64,000 bases of DNA from Bacillota bacterium (GTDB lineage: Bacteria; Bacillota; Negativicutes; CTSoil-072). Below, piece after piece: positions 1 to 9,156 of this stretch (positions are counted from its first letter, which is position 1; every line of letters starts with the position of its first letter). The notes under the pieces are model-generated. The model did no database searches and was not told the DNA's origin. It worked only from the letters and a program-made list of their open reading frames with translations. Location: NCBI GenBank assembly GCA_017889545.1, contig JAGFZV010000010.1, positions 1-64,000 of the forward strand, written 5' to 3'. The translations under genes were made by a program, and so were the position numbers.

Positions 1-2179
1 CCCGGTTTTGGACCGTCTGGCAGCCAATGGTCTGCGTTATACGAACATGCACACGACGGCCGTGTGTTCCCCTTCGCGCGCCTGCATCCTGACTGGGCGT
101 AATCATCATTCGGTCGGAATGGCATCCATTACGGAGACATCCACCGGCTATCCCGGCTATAATAGCATTCTGCCTTTCAATAAAGGAATGCTCAGCGAAA
201 TGCTCCTGCAGAAAGGGTACAATACTTTCTGCGTCGGCAAGTGGCACTTGACGCCGCCGGAGCACTCGACGCCTGCCGGCCCGTATGACCGTTGGCCGCT
301 GGGACGCGGATTCGAACGCTACTACGGCTTTATGGGCGGCGATACCAACCAGTGGTACCCAGAGCTCGTATATGACAATCATGCGATTGAGCAGCCTGCT
401 ACACCGGAAGAAGGATACCACCTCAGTATCGATCTGGCTGACAAGGCAATCGATTTTATCCAGGATGCACACGTCAACGCGCCGGAAAAACCGTTCTTCC
501 TGTACTATGCGACAGGCGCTGGCCACGCGCCGCATCACGTCCCCAAAGAGTGGGCGGATAAGTACAAAGGCAAGTTTGACATGGGCTGGGACGAATACCG
601 CAAGATTGTCCATGAGCGGCAGCTGAAGATGGGCATCCTGCCCCCGGGCACGCAGTTGTCGGCGCACGATCCGGATGTGCCGGAGTGGAGCGGCTTGTCA
701 GAGGGTGAGAAACGCCTTTATGCGCGAATGATGGAAGTGTACGCCGGGTTCGTAAGCTTCACAGACTATCACTTTGGCCGCATTATCAGCTTCCTTGAAG
801 AGCTCGGCGAACTGGACAATACCCTGATCGTCGTGATTTCCGACAATGGCGCCAGTTCCGAAGGCGGACCCAAAGGTTCGGTCAATGAGATGTTCTTTTT
901 CAACAATCTTGAAGAAACGTTGGAAGAGAACCTTAAGCAGCTTGACAAGATTGGCGGCCCCGATTTAATCAACCACTACGCCTGGGGCTGGACGAACGCA
1001 GGCAACACGCCTTTCCGCCGCTGGAAACGTGAGACCTATCGCGGCGGGACCACAGACCCCTGCATTGTCAGCTGGCCGAAAGAGATCAAAGCCCATGGCG
1101 AAGTGCGTCCGCAGTTCGGCCACGTCATAGACTTTGTGCCGACGGTCTTGGAGGCACTGGGAATGGAAGCGCCGGCCGCCATTCGCGGCGTGACTCAGGC
1201 GCCGATTGAAGGCGTGAGCTTCGCCCACACTTTCAACCAGGAAGATGCGCCGACCCGCCACATTACACAATACTTCGAGATGTTCGGCCACCGTTCCATC
1301 TATCATGACGGCTGGCGCGCGGTTTGTCCATGGCCAGGCACGAGTTTTGCTGAGGCGGCCAAGAAAAACCGGAAGTTCGGCTCCCCTATTGACAATGCCA
1401 TACTCGTCGATATCGAGTCCCACGACTGGGAACTGTATCATGTCGCGGAAGACTACTCCGAGACCTATAACCTGGCAGAAACGCATCGCGACAAATTGAT
1501 TGAGATGATCGGTCGCTGGTGGGCTGAGGCAGGCAAGTACAACGTATTGCCTATCGATGGGGATGTTTTTTCGCGCCTGAATGTAGAACGTCCGACAATC
1601 GCCAAGCCGCGCAACAAGATTGTGTATTACCCCGGTGGTTCGCCGGTGCCGTTTGCCGCCTCACCGAAGCTGTATAATCGGCCGTTCAGTATTACGGCTG
1701 ACACTGTGATTCCCCAAGGCGGCGCGGAGGGAGTTCTGCTTGCGCAAGGAGGCAGAGGTGGCGGCTACACGTTCTTTGTCAAGGACAAAAAACTGCATTT
1801 CATCTACAATTTCCTTGGACGCGATCACTTCAAACTCACTTCGAACGAAGAAGTTCCGGAAGGCGAAGTTACGCTGCGCTACGAATTTGAGCCGACAGGC
1901 AAGCCGGATCCTGCAATTGGGCACGGTGTTCCTGCCAATGGGCAGATCTACATCAACGGGAAACTGGTGGGTGCCGTTGCGATGCCCCATACTGTACTGA
2001 ACATGTTCAGCACGGAAGGATTGAGCTGCGGCTATGACGGCGGAGATCGCGTGGCGCCGAAGGAATACGCCGACGCCTTTACGTTCACCGGTACCATCAA
2101 GCGGGTTACATTGGATATGTCCGGAGAATTGATTCCGGATACGGAAACAGACCTTAGGGTTGCAATGATGCGGCAGTAA
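1..2179 (+). CDS. arylsulfatase, 5' end cut by window edge
   Basis: Type I sulfatase of the alkaline phosphatase superfamily, hydrolysing sulfate esters. The reading frame is open from the first bases, so the N-terminal ~40-50 residues, including the first metal ligands, lie outside the window. The formylglycine motif C-S-P-S-R is visible about 20 residues in, so an anaerobic or formylglycine-generating maturase is needed. A later GTG/GNN metal-site region and a C-terminal jelly-roll-like extension (last ~150 residues, ending near the TGT-rich strand) match long arylsulfatases of about 750-780 residues. Codon usage is much richer in G/C than genes after 4 kb. The downstream MBL-fold gene shares this composition. 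Substrate is not predictable from sequence. Confidence 0.9.
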   Translation, partial: PVLDRLAANGLRYTNMHTTAVCSPSRACILTGRNHHSVGMASITETSTGYPGYNSILPFNKGMLSEMLLQKGYNTFCVGKWHLTPPEHSTPAGPYDRWPLGRGFERYYGFMGGDTNQWYPELVYDNHAIEQPATPEEGYHLSIDLADKAIDFIQDAHVNAPEKPFFLYYATGAGHAPHHVPKEWADKYKGKFDMGWDEYRKIVHERQLKMGILPPGTQLSAHDPDVPEWSGLSEGEKRLYARMMEVYAGFVSFTDYHFGRIISFLEELGELDNTLIVVISDNGASSEGGPKGSVNEMFFFNNLEETLEENLKQLDKIGGPDLINHYAWGWTNAGNTPFRRWKRETYRGGTTDPCIVSWPKEIKAHGEVRPQFGHVIDFVPTVLEALGMEAPAAIRGVTQAPIEGVSFAHTFNQEDAPTRHITQYFEMFGHRSIYHDGWRAVCPWPGTSFAEAAKKNRKFGSPIDNAILVDIESHDWELYHVAEDYSETYNLAETHRDKLIEMIGRWWAEAGKYNVLPIDGDVFSRLNVERPTIAKPRNKIVYYPGGSPVPFAASPKLYNRPFSITADTVIPQGGAEGVLLAQGGRGGGYTFFVKDKKLHFIYNFLGRDHFKLTSNEEVPEGEVTLRYEFEPTGKPDPAIGHGVPANGQIYINGKLVGAVAMPHTVLNMFSTEGLSCGYDGGDRVAPKEYADAFTFTGTIKRVTLDMSGELIPDTETDLRVAMMRQ

Positions 2180-2195
2180 GCCGCCTAGAGAAGGG

Positions 2196-2237
2196 TGCCC
2201 GGGAATGGCTCAAAGCAGCTGTCGCCATTCCCGGGCA
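2196..2237 (+). terminator. 14-bp hairpin after sulfatase gene
   Basis: Perfect inverted repeat: left arm 2196-2209, right arm 2224-2237, 14-nt loop. It begins 17 bases after the sulfatase stop. There is no U-tract after it, so it may act as an mRNA 3'-end stabiliser or weak terminator rather than a canonical one. Confidence 0.55.
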
Positions 2238-2613
2238 ACAAGGGTCTATAACCTAAGTTCCCGGAATTTATAACGAGGGAATTTTCACCTCCATTGCTTC
2301 ATAGAGCGACTGTTGCTTTGCTGTGATTTCTCCGCTTTGGGGGGACTCGCGCGTACGTCCACACGCGCCATTCTGGAGATATTGGCCAGCATTCCAGGAT
2401 TTCGATAATAGTTTTGTTTCGATAAGCTGGCTTTTCCGACTTTATGGATGTGTCCGTTATCTTAAATCGCTAAATGCCCGAAATACAGTTATTTTTAACA
2501 GTGTTGGTTCAACTGCCGACGTTGAACCAAAAAAAATCAGGAATTGAACCCTGATCCAAAATTTCTTCGTGAAACGAATATGGCAATCATGACATCCAAA
2601 GGAGAAAGGAGAT
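2238..2613. other. non-coding gap before MBL gene
   Basis: About 375 bases without a supportable gene. The only clear structure is a perfect palindrome at 2504-2530, listed separately. An open frame at 2323-2547 has no ribosome-binding site and no recognisable product. Confidence 0.5.
2504..2530. promoter_or_regulatory. candidate operator, 9-bp perfect inverted repeat
   Basis: TTGGTTCAA, a 9-base spacer, then TTGAACCAA. It lies 84 bases upstream of the first ATG of the MBL leader peptide at 2614. It has no U-tract, so an operator for a dimeric regulator is more likely than a terminator. The regulator is unknown. Confidence 0.35.
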
Positions 2614-2679
2614 ATGATGAAGAGAATGAAGAGGGCAGTCTTTTTAACATTATTGATTGAGATCGGTGTAGCACGATGA
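2614..2679 (+). pseudogene. signal-peptide-like leader ORF, out of frame with MBL gene
   Basis: A 21-codon frame with a strong ribosome-binding site (AAAGGAGAAAGGAG, 2597-2610). It encodes two starts, a Lys/Arg-rich stretch and a hydrophobic run, like the n- and h-regions of a signal peptide. It stops at TGA 2677-2679, overlapping the ATG of the MBL gene at 2676. Joining it to the next frame would give a peptide ending near V-G-F-A-Q, a plausible signal peptidase site. The likeliest reading is a 1-base frameshift (real or a sequencing error) that split the exported protein's N-terminus; translational coupling is the alternative. Confidence 0.5.
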
Positions 2680-3851
2680 TTACCGTAGGGTTTGCGCAGA
2701 ACGAAAAGACGAACAACGAATCCATGCCCCTGTCGGCGCCGGTGTTTTTAGGTGGAACGAAGGCGATTACCTTGACTCCGGTCGTCGGCACACCGCGACG
2801 GGAGTACGCCGAGCGGTTTATACCTGGTGAAGAGAGGCTCGAGGACGGAGAGCTTCGTGTAACGGTGCTCGGAAGCGGCAATCCTTGGGTGACGCGCGCC
2901 CAGGCCTCGGCCAGCATCCTCGTCGAAGTCGGCAACGCTGAGCGCGACATCTTGGTTTTCGACCTCGGAAGCGGCTCTCTCGCCAACTATGCGAGCCTGA
3001 AACTGTCGGTCAACAAGCTCAACAAAGTGTTCCTGACCCACCTGCATGCCGATCATATGGGCGACCTGCTCACGCTCGTCGGGAGCTACGCGAAAGTCGG
3101 CCGGGCGGACGGACCAGTCTATTTGTGGGGACCCAGCGGGACCGAGCCTCGGCTGGGCACGCAACATTTCGCCCAAGCAATCGGTGAAGCGCTCGCCTGG
3201 GACACCGCAGCCAGCAGCGGTCCTATCAACCCGGAAAGCATGAAGATCGTGGCGTCCGAGTTCGATTTCAGAAAAACGCATGTGGTTTATGAGAAAAATG
3301 GCGTGAATGTGACAGCATTTCCCGTTGTCCATTCGCTCAGCGGTTCCGTCGGCTATCGTCTCGATTTTTCCGGTCTGTCATTCGTCTTTTCGGGAGATAC
3401 GCTAGCATCGTGGCCGCTTGTGAAAGCCAGTAAAGGCGGCGTCGATCTGCTTATTCATGAATGTTTCCCGCCAGCGGCAGCGCTTGCGGCAGCGTCAGGC
3501 CTCTCCATTGAAAGGGCGACGATTGCATTGAATGCCGCGCACACGTCACCGAAGGCCGCCGGCAAAGTATTCAGCCTTGTGAAACCGCGCATGGCCGGGC
3601 TTTATCACACACTTCTTTCGGTTGAAGTGATCCCTATGATTGATTCCGAACTTAGAACGGTATATGATGGTCCGGTCGTGCAGACTCAGGATTTGACGGT
3701 CTTCAATATTACAAAGGAAGCCGTGGTTGCGCGTCAGGCAAAGGTGTCGGATCAGTTGCCACCAACCCCTGGGGAGCCGAGTATGGCTTATAAGCCTATT
3801 CAGCCAACGCCTCCCGCCTGGTGGGCGGATGAACGCATACCGGTCGACTGA
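2676..3851 (+). CDS. MBL-fold metallo-hydrolase (probably exported)
   Basis: Metallo-beta-lactamase-fold hydrolase with the zinc motif H-L-H-A-D-H at about residue 122, an acidic metal ligand in S-G-D-T (about residue 243) and a C-terminal histidine in the Y-H segment near residue 310. It resembles the family that includes the GntH-like hydrolases found next to sulfatase genes; the substrate is unknown. The frame starts at ATG 2676 with no ribosome-binding site of its own. The strong site and a hydrophobic leader lie upstream in another frame (2614-2679), so the natural product may be an exported protein damaged or missequenced at its start. G/C-rich codon use matches the sulfatase gene. Confidence 0.8.
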   Translation: MITVGFAQNEKTNNESMPLSAPVFLGGTKAITLTPVVGTPRREYAERFIPGEERLEDGELRVTVLGSGNPWVTRAQASASILVEVGNAERDILVFDLGSGSLANYASLKLSVNKLNKVFLTHLHADHMGDLLTLVGSYAKVGRADGPVYLWGPSGTEPRLGTQHFAQAIGEALAWDTAASSGPINPESMKIVASEFDFRKTHVVYEKNGVNVTAFPVVHSLSGSVGYRLDFSGLSFVFSGDTLASWPLVKASKGGVDLLIHECFPPAAALAAASGLSIERATIALNAAHTSPKAAGKVFSLVKPRMAGLYHTLLSVEVIPMIDSELRTVYDGPVVQTQDLTVFNITKEAVVARQAKVSDQLPPTPGEPSMAYKPIQPTPPAWWADERIPVD

Positions 3852-4021
3852 ATACCCGCATCCGGTTCCTGTGGCTTCATAAAGAATCTGGTTCATGGAA
3901 ATGAGGGAGCTGACAAAGTTGAGGCTGCTAAAGCTAATATGAAAGCCGCTAAAAAAAGCATTGCCGGATCAAATAAGATTTAAAAATATATTCGAAAGGA
4001 TATAGAAACTTTCATTGATAT

Positions 4022-4082
4022 GGTCATGGGGACGGTTCTGTTGACCAGGCTGCGTCTGGTCAACAGAACCGTCCCCATGACC
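4022..4082. repeat. REP-like perfect 26-bp palindrome
   Basis: Left arm 4022-4047 and right arm 4057-4082 are exact reverse complements around a 9-base loop. The arms contain GGGGACGGTTCTGTTGACC. As I recall, GGGGACGGTTCT-type palindromes recur in Clostridia and Negativicutes genomes as REP-like elements tied to IS200/RAYT transposases. It has no U-tract, so it is not a canonical terminator. It sits at the border between the G/C-rich segment and the rest. Confidence 0.6.
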
Positions 4083-4141
4083 GCATTCGTCCAGCAGGGA
4101 TTTTCATGTTTGGTGGCTAAGATATAAAGAACGTAATTCGG

Positions 4142-4666
4142 TTACCAATGCATTTCGTAATCGGGGGCGCAATCCAAACACAGTTTTTTCCCATCGTGGA
4201 CTCTAATCTTATGTTCAGCAGCGCCTTCTTTGCACTGTTCACAAACAATCGTATTGAATTTTCTGGCATACTCCGGAACGGTGAATTTCGGCCTGCCAAT
4301 TGTAAATACAGCATCCTCCGGGGCTTCCAATATATATTTCTGTCGTTCTTCTCTATTCATTGTTGCTGGAAGTTGATTTAATATTAGACGAACCGTTTTT
4401 CCGGTTTCCCTGTTGAAAAATAAAAAAGCCATTTTTCCTGTATCTTTATGCAATAAATTCCCTTTGCCGGCGGTGCAGCCAGTAATCACCTGTACCGCAT
4501 CCACCCCGCAGGCATCGTTCTCGCTAACGCAGACAACTTCTTCATCCGTTGAGAAGCTCAGGTTTAATTTGTTTTTGGCTATTTCACAGGCCCTAAATCC
4601 TATTGCGAGGCCTGGACATTCATGCCCGTGAAAGTTTACGCACCGGTCCCAAAGATCTTTATTCAT
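4142..4666 (-). CDS. FmdE family protein with C-terminal zinc ribbon
   Basis: The N-terminal ~130 residues match the FmdE family (formylmethanofuran dehydrogenase subunit E-like), with the H-G-H-E-C-P-G motif near residue 13 and a D-A-C-G-V-D-A-V segment. The C-terminal part carries C-E-Q-C and C-L-D-C pairs of a zinc ribbon. In bacteria this family often accompanies molybdenum/tungsten enzymes or metal handling, and the precise role is unknown. The second ATG (4666) is chosen because AAGGAGG lies 8 bases before it; the first ATG (4672) is only 2 bases from that site. The gene is divergent from the P-type ATPase. Confidence 0.85.
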   Translation of the reverse strand: MNKDLWDRCVNFHGHECPGLAIGFRACEIAKNKLNLSFSTDEEVVCVSENDACGVDAVQVITGCTAGKGNLLHKDTGKMAFLFFNRETGKTVRLILNQLPATMNREERQKYILEAPEDAVFTIGRPKFTVPEYARKFNTIVCEQCKEGAAEHKIRVHDGKKLCLDCAPDYEMHW

Positions 4667-4711
4667 ACACATTTCCTCCTTCAGTATCTAACCTTTAAAA
4701 AAAGAATAGCA

Positions 4712-4739
4712 TTGAATTTAGCATACTGCAACATATAAC
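4712..4739 (+). promoter_or_regulatory. promoter of P-type ATPase gene
   Basis: TTGAAT at 4712-4717, 16-base spacer, TATAAC at 4734-4739, 45 bases before the start codon. Sigma-A type by match to consensus. Confidence 0.45.
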
Positions 4740-4783
4740 GGTTTTTTTGCACGTTTCATGAATGGGAAGGGAAGTGGATTGCG

Positions 4784-7336
4784 ATGAACAGTCATTTTGA
4801 TCCTCACGCCATAAACGGACTTTCTTCGCAGGAAGCTCGTTTCCGATTGTTGAAAAACGGGCCAAATGAACTTCCTGCAGAAAAAAAACACAGTCTTTGG
4901 GCGATCGCTTTTACAGTTGCGTGTGAGCCCATGTTTTTAATGCTGATCGGCGGAGGTCTTATTTACCTGATGCTGGGGGATGTGGAAGAAGCGCTCCTTC
5001 TCATGGGTTTTGTATTTTTGGTGATGGGGATCACTCTGAACGAAGAGCGCAAAGCGGAACGGGCGCTGGAAGCGTTGCGCGACTTATCCAGCCCGCGGGC
5101 TGTGGTCATACGAGACGGCCAAAATCAACGGATTGCAGGCCGGGAGGTTGTTTGCGGCGACGTTGTCTTTATTGCTGAAGGGGATCGGGTTCCGGCCGAT
5201 GCTTGTTTGCTGGATGCCATGAACTTATTGGTAGATGAAAGCCTTTTAACCGGCGAATCGATGCCTGTAAGGAAACGTGTTGTTAAAATCATTCAGAAGA
5301 TGGAGCAACCCGGCGGCGATGATACGCCATTTTTGTACTCCGGAACGTTAGTTGTGCAGGGACAAGGATTTGCGGAGGTTCTTTCGACAGGAGAAAAAAC
5401 GGAAATTGGAAAAATCGGCCGGTCATTGCAAGTATTGCAACAGGAAGATACCTTGCTGCATAAAGAGGTAAGGCGGCTGGTTTTTTGCCTGAGCATTGCT
5501 GGATTATCCCTTTGTACGGTTATGGTCGCAGTATTTGGTTTTGTGCGTGGCGAGTGGCTCCAGGGGATACTGGCGGGAATTACCTTGGCTATGGCTACGC
5601 TGCCCGAAGAGTTTCCTGTAGTCTTGACCGTTTTTTTAGCGCTTGGCGCATGGCGAATGTCAAAAAAGAAGGTGCTTACCCGGCGGGTTGCCGCAATTGA
5701 AACACTGGGGGCGGCTACCGTACTATGTGTCGATAAAACGGGGACATTGACGGAAAACCGCATGGCAGTAAAAATGATTTTTACCAATAACCAATTTTAT
5801 GATATTGGTTTGGACAAAGAAGAACTGCCGGAAGCGTTGCATGAGATTGTGGAGTTCAGTATTTTAGCCAGTCAGCGCGATCCCTTCGAGCCGATGGAAA
5901 AAGCTTTTAAGCAACTCGGGGAACGATATTTGCAACAGACGGAACATCTGCACGCTGATTGGACCCTCGAACAGGAATATCCCTTGTTGCCGGACCTTCT
6001 AGCCATTTCACATGTCTGGAAATCCCCTCATTGCGAGTGTTATATGATTGCAAGTAAGGGAGCGCCTGAGGCAATTATGGATCTTTGTCATTATAGTGAT
6101 TTGCAGCGGCAAAACTTGCTGCTCAAAATTGAAAAAATGGCCAATGCCGGGATGCGCGTATTGGGAGTTGCGAAGGCTGAATTTTCCAATCCGGTGCTGC
6201 CGGGGAAACAGCATGATTTCGTCTTCGATTTCTTGGGTCTGGTCGGTCTTTCTGATCCGGTTCGTTCCAGCGTTCCGGATGCCATTCAGGAGTGTTATGG
6301 CGCCGGTATACGAGTTGTGATGATCACCGGCGATTATGCCGGTACAGCGCAAAGTATTGGCCGGGACATTGGATTGATGGCGGGGGGCGGAACCATGACC
6401 GGTTCAGAACTTGCCGCAATGGACGATGCGCAACTGCAAGAAGCCATTCATGGCATCAGCATTTTCGCCCGGGTCGTTCCTGAACAAAAACTAAGAATTG
6501 TGAATGCCCTGAAAGCAACTGGTGAGATTGTTGCCATGACCGGTGACGGAGTGAATGACGCACCGGCATTAAAATCCGCGCATATTGGCATTGCTATGGG
6601 CGGACGCGGTACTGATGTGGCGCGGGAAGCAGCCTCGCTGGTTTTGCTGAATGATGATTTTTCTTCCATTGTGCAATCGATAGCGATGGGACGAAGAATA
6701 TTTGACAATATTAAAAAGTCCATGATTTATATATTGGCCATTCACGTTCCGATTGTTGGCATATCGCTGATCCCACTGTTTCTTGACTGGCCGCTCGTTC
6801 TATTCCCCGCACATGTCGTGCTGCTGGAAATGATCATTGATCCGGCGTGCGCACTTGTTTTTGAAGCGGAGGAGGCGGAGGGAGACAGCATGAAACGTCC
6901 GCCGCGCAAAGCTGCAGCCACATTGATTAATAAAGAAATGGTGATGATCAGCATTGGACAGGGAATCAGTGTTTTTGCGGTTGTTTTTGCTGTATTCAGC
7001 ATTTCGCTCTATCTGCAGCGCGGTGAAGATGAGGCTAGGGCGTTAGCTTTTGTGACTTTAATCGTAGGTAATTTGGGATTAATTTTTGCTAATCGTTCTT
7101 GGTCGCAGACAATCTTGGGAGGCTTGCGGTCGCATAATTCGGTATTATGGTGGGTGACAGGCGGCGCGGTTCTGTTTGTGGGGCTCGTTCTCTACGTTCC
7201 TTTTTTGCGGAATTTATTTAAATTTGCCGAACTGCACGCGATTGATGTGATCATTTGTTTTTTGGCAGGAGGGATGAGCGTTGCCTGGTTTGAAATTTTG
7301 AAACTGGTTCGCTTGCGTCGCAAAAAAAATTGTTGA
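4784..7336 (+). CDS. cation-transporting P-type ATPase (P2 family)
   Basis: An 850-residue ion pump of the inner membrane. It has an N-terminal cation ATPase domain, TGES at residues 156-159 (actuator), the phosphorylated aspartate in D317-K-T-G-T-L-T, and a hinge G-D-G-V-N-D-A-P at 587-594. Membrane helices sit in pairs before and after these domains, with four to six at the C-terminus. Helix M4 carries P274-E-E-F-P, a variant of the P-E-G-L-P Ca2+-pump motif, so P2A/P2B-like Ca2+ or related transport is likely but the ion is not proven. The start is supported by GGGAAGGGAAG upstream. It ends in a bidirectional terminator shared with hcp. Confidence 0.9.
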   Translation: MNSHFDPHAINGLSSQEARFRLLKNGPNELPAEKKHSLWAIAFTVACEPMFLMLIGGGLIYLMLGDVEEALLLMGFVFLVMGITLNEERKAERALEALRDLSSPRAVVIRDGQNQRIAGREVVCGDVVFIAEGDRVPADACLLDAMNLLVDESLLTGESMPVRKRVVKIIQKMEQPGGDDTPFLYSGTLVVQGQGFAEVLSTGEKTEIGKIGRSLQVLQQEDTLLHKEVRRLVFCLSIAGLSLCTVMVAVFGFVRGEWLQGILAGITLAMATLPEEFPVVLTVFLALGAWRMSKKKVLTRRVAAIETLGAATVLCVDKTGTLTENRMAVKMIFTNNQFYDIGLDKEELPEALHEIVEFSILASQRDPFEPMEKAFKQLGERYLQQTEHLHADWTLEQEYPLLPDLLAISHVWKSPHCECYMIASKGAPEAIMDLCHYSDLQRQNLLLKIEKMANAGMRVLGVAKAEFSNPVLPGKQHDFVFDFLGLVGLSDPVRSSVPDAIQECYGAGIRVVMITGDYAGTAQSIGRDIGLMAGGGTMTGSELAAMDDAQLQEAIHGISIFARVVPEQKLRIVNALKATGEIVAMTGDGVNDAPALKSAHIGIAMGGRGTDVAREAASLVLLNDDFSSIVQSIAMGRRIFDNIKKSMIYILAIHVPIVGISLIPLFLDWPLVLFPAHVVLLEMIIDPACALVFEAEEAEGDSMKRPPRKAAATLINKEMVMISIGQGISVFAVVFAVFSISLYLQRGEDEARALAFVTLIVGNLGLIFANRSWSQTILGGLRSHNSVLWWVTGGAVLFVGLVLYVPFLRNLFKFAELHAIDVIICFLAGGMSVAWFEILKLVRLRRKKNC

Positions 7337-7345
7337 TCTAATGCC

Positions 7346-7391
7346 AAGAACCAGTTGCAGCCAAAGAAAATTTTGGCCGCAACTGGTTCTT
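7346..7391. terminator. bidirectional terminator between ATPase and hcp
   Basis: 13-bp stem AAGAACCAGTTGC (7346-7358) with its complement at 7379-7391, plus an inner CCAAA/TTTGG pairing. It lies between convergent genes. Confidence 0.75.
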
Positions 7392-7407
7392 TCGTTTCGC
7401 ATAGTAT

Positions 7408-9054
7408 TTATGCCATAAACATTTTTATATCATCTTCCACGTTGGTTATACCGCCAATGCCAAAATTTTCTACCAGTACTTTGGCTACATTGGGCGATAA
7501 GAACCCAGGCAATGTCGGACCTAGATGGATATTTTTCACGCCCAAGTAAAGCAGGGCTAGTAAGACAATGACCGCTTTTTGTTCATACCAGGCGATATTA
7601 TAAGAGATAGGGAGTTTGTTAACGTCGTCAAGGCCAAAGACCTCTTTCAGTTTCAAGGCAATTACCGCGAGAGAATAGGAGTCATTGCATTGTCCGGCGT
7701 CAAGCACCCGGGGAATGCCGCCAATATCGCCAAGAGCCAGCTTGTTATAACGGTATTTTGCACAACCGGCTGTCAGGATGATTGTATCGCCAGGTAAGTT
7801 TTTGGCGAATTCGGTATAATAATCTCTGCTTTTCATTCGCCCGTCGCAGCCGGCCATCACGAAGAACCGTTTAACAGCGCCGCTTTTCACTGCATCGATT
7901 ACCTTGTCAGCCAGAGCGAGAACTTGATTGTGGGCAAATCCGCCTACGATTTCGCCATGTTCCAGTTCTGATGGCGGCGGACATTGTTTTGCATGGGCAA
8001 TTAATGCTGAAAAGTCTTTTGTATTGCCTTGAACACGCTCGGCAATTTTCTTTAAGCCTTCGAAACCAACAACGCCTGTCACATAGACGCGGTCTTTATA
8101 AGAATCTTTTGGTGGAACGAGGCAGTTGGTCGTCAGCAATATCGGTCCGTTGAAAGTTTCAAATTCTTTATCTTGCAGCCACCAGGCATTTCCATAGTTA
8201 CCCACTAAATTGTCATATTTCTTGAAGGAAGGATAGTAATTGGCCGGCAGCATTTCACCATGTGTATATACATCAACGCCGGTTCCCTTTGTTTGTTCCA
8301 GCAATTCTTCCAAATCTTTCAGATCATGACCGCTGACTAGGATCGCAGGGGTGTTTCTTACGCCGATATTCACTTTTGAAATTTCCGGATTGCCATAGGT
8401 TGTTGTATTGGCTTTATCTAACAGCGCCATACAGTCGACGCCGAATTTTCCGCATTCCATGACCAATGCGACCAATTCATTTACACCGAGACTATTGTCG
8501 GTCGTTGCGATTAACGCTTTCTCAATAAAGGCGAAGATTGAATCTTCCTGGTAGCCCAGCACGTGGGCATGGGCGGAATAAGCAGCTATTCCTTTAATCC
8601 CATACGTCAGAAGTTCACGTAAGGAACGAATATCTTCATTTTCTGTTGCCAGTATGCCTACGGAAACAGCCTTTGTTTCAAAATCTTCCACTGAGTCGGC
8701 AAACCACATGGCACTGTCATGCAAATCAGAATGGATCGCTGCGCCGGCTTTCAGAAGATCGGCTTTTACGCTGTCTCGAACTGCCAGCGCGTTTTTAATT
8801 TGAGCAACAAAGTCCTGTTTGCTGAAGTTTGCATTTGTGATTGTTGAAAACAATGCTTCCATGATAAATTGATCCACCGAAGACTTGGCGATTCCGGCTT
8901 TTCTGGCCTCTGCGTTATAAATTGCGATCCCCTTCAACGTATAAATCAATAAATCTTGCAAATTGGCAACATCCGCTGTTTTTCCGCAGACACCTCGCAT
9001 TGTGCAGCCGGTTCCGCGTGCAGTCTCTTGACATTGATAACAAAACATTCCCAT
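7408..9054 (-). CDS. hcp: hybrid cluster protein (hydroxylamine/NO reductase)
   Basis: Hybrid cluster protein (prismane), 548 residues, cytoplasmic. It reduces NO to N2O or hydroxylamine to ammonia in nitrosative stress defence. N-terminal cluster cysteines C5-x2-C8-x8-C17-x5-C23 are the spacing found in strict anaerobes. Hybrid-cluster ligands are visible in H-G-E-M, C-L-V-P, A-G-C-D-G and D-A-G-Q-C-N-D. GAGGAGG lies 9 bases before the ATG. Upstream is a TGTGA-N6-TCACA activator site at -41.5 to a TATACT -10 element. This arrangement fits control by HcpR, the CRP/FNR-family regulator known to govern hcp in anaerobes. No Hcp reductase gene (hcr) is adjacent. Confidence 0.95.
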   Translation of the reverse strand: MGMFCYQCQETARGTGCTMRGVCGKTADVANLQDLLIYTLKGIAIYNAEARKAGIAKSSVDQFIMEALFSTITNANFSKQDFVAQIKNALAVRDSVKADLLKAGAAIHSDLHDSAMWFADSVEDFETKAVSVGILATENEDIRSLRELLTYGIKGIAAYSAHAHVLGYQEDSIFAFIEKALIATTDNSLGVNELVALVMECGKFGVDCMALLDKANTTTYGNPEISKVNIGVRNTPAILVSGHDLKDLEELLEQTKGTGVDVYTHGEMLPANYYPSFKKYDNLVGNYGNAWWLQDKEFETFNGPILLTTNCLVPPKDSYKDRVYVTGVVGFEGLKKIAERVQGNTKDFSALIAHAKQCPPPSELEHGEIVGGFAHNQVLALADKVIDAVKSGAVKRFFVMAGCDGRMKSRDYYTEFAKNLPGDTIILTAGCAKYRYNKLALGDIGGIPRVLDAGQCNDSYSLAVIALKLKEVFGLDDVNKLPISYNIAWYEQKAVIVLLALLYLGVKNIHLGPTLPGFLSPNVAKVLVENFGIGGITNVEDDIKMFMA

Positions 9055-9106
9055 TAAACTACGCCTCCTCTATATTTGTCCTTTTTAGTGAACACCTTTT
9101 AATGAC

Positions 9107-9149
9107 AGTATAGCGGAAGAGCGTTTTCCTGGATGTGATGTTGATCACA
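9107..9149 (-). promoter_or_regulatory. CRP/FNR-family (probably HcpR) site and hcp promoter
   Basis: TGTGA-TGTTGA-TCACA at 9134-9149, a perfect 5-bp dyad with 6-bp spacer. On the minus strand TATACT occupies 9112-9107, predicting transcription from about 9100 and centring the site at -41.5, the class II activator position. No good -35 is present, as expected for an activated promoter. The same geometry recurs at 32310-32352. Confidence 0.75.
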
Positions 9150-9156
9150 AAAAGGG

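Noticed and set aside
2323-2547. 74-codon frame upstream of the MBL gene
   Set aside because: No ribosome site, no homology I recognise, and it runs through the dyad at 2504-2530.
3852-3983. Lys/Ala-rich open frame ending before the palindrome
   Set aside because: No start codon with a ribosome site and no recognised family. It could be a gene remnant but cannot be supported.
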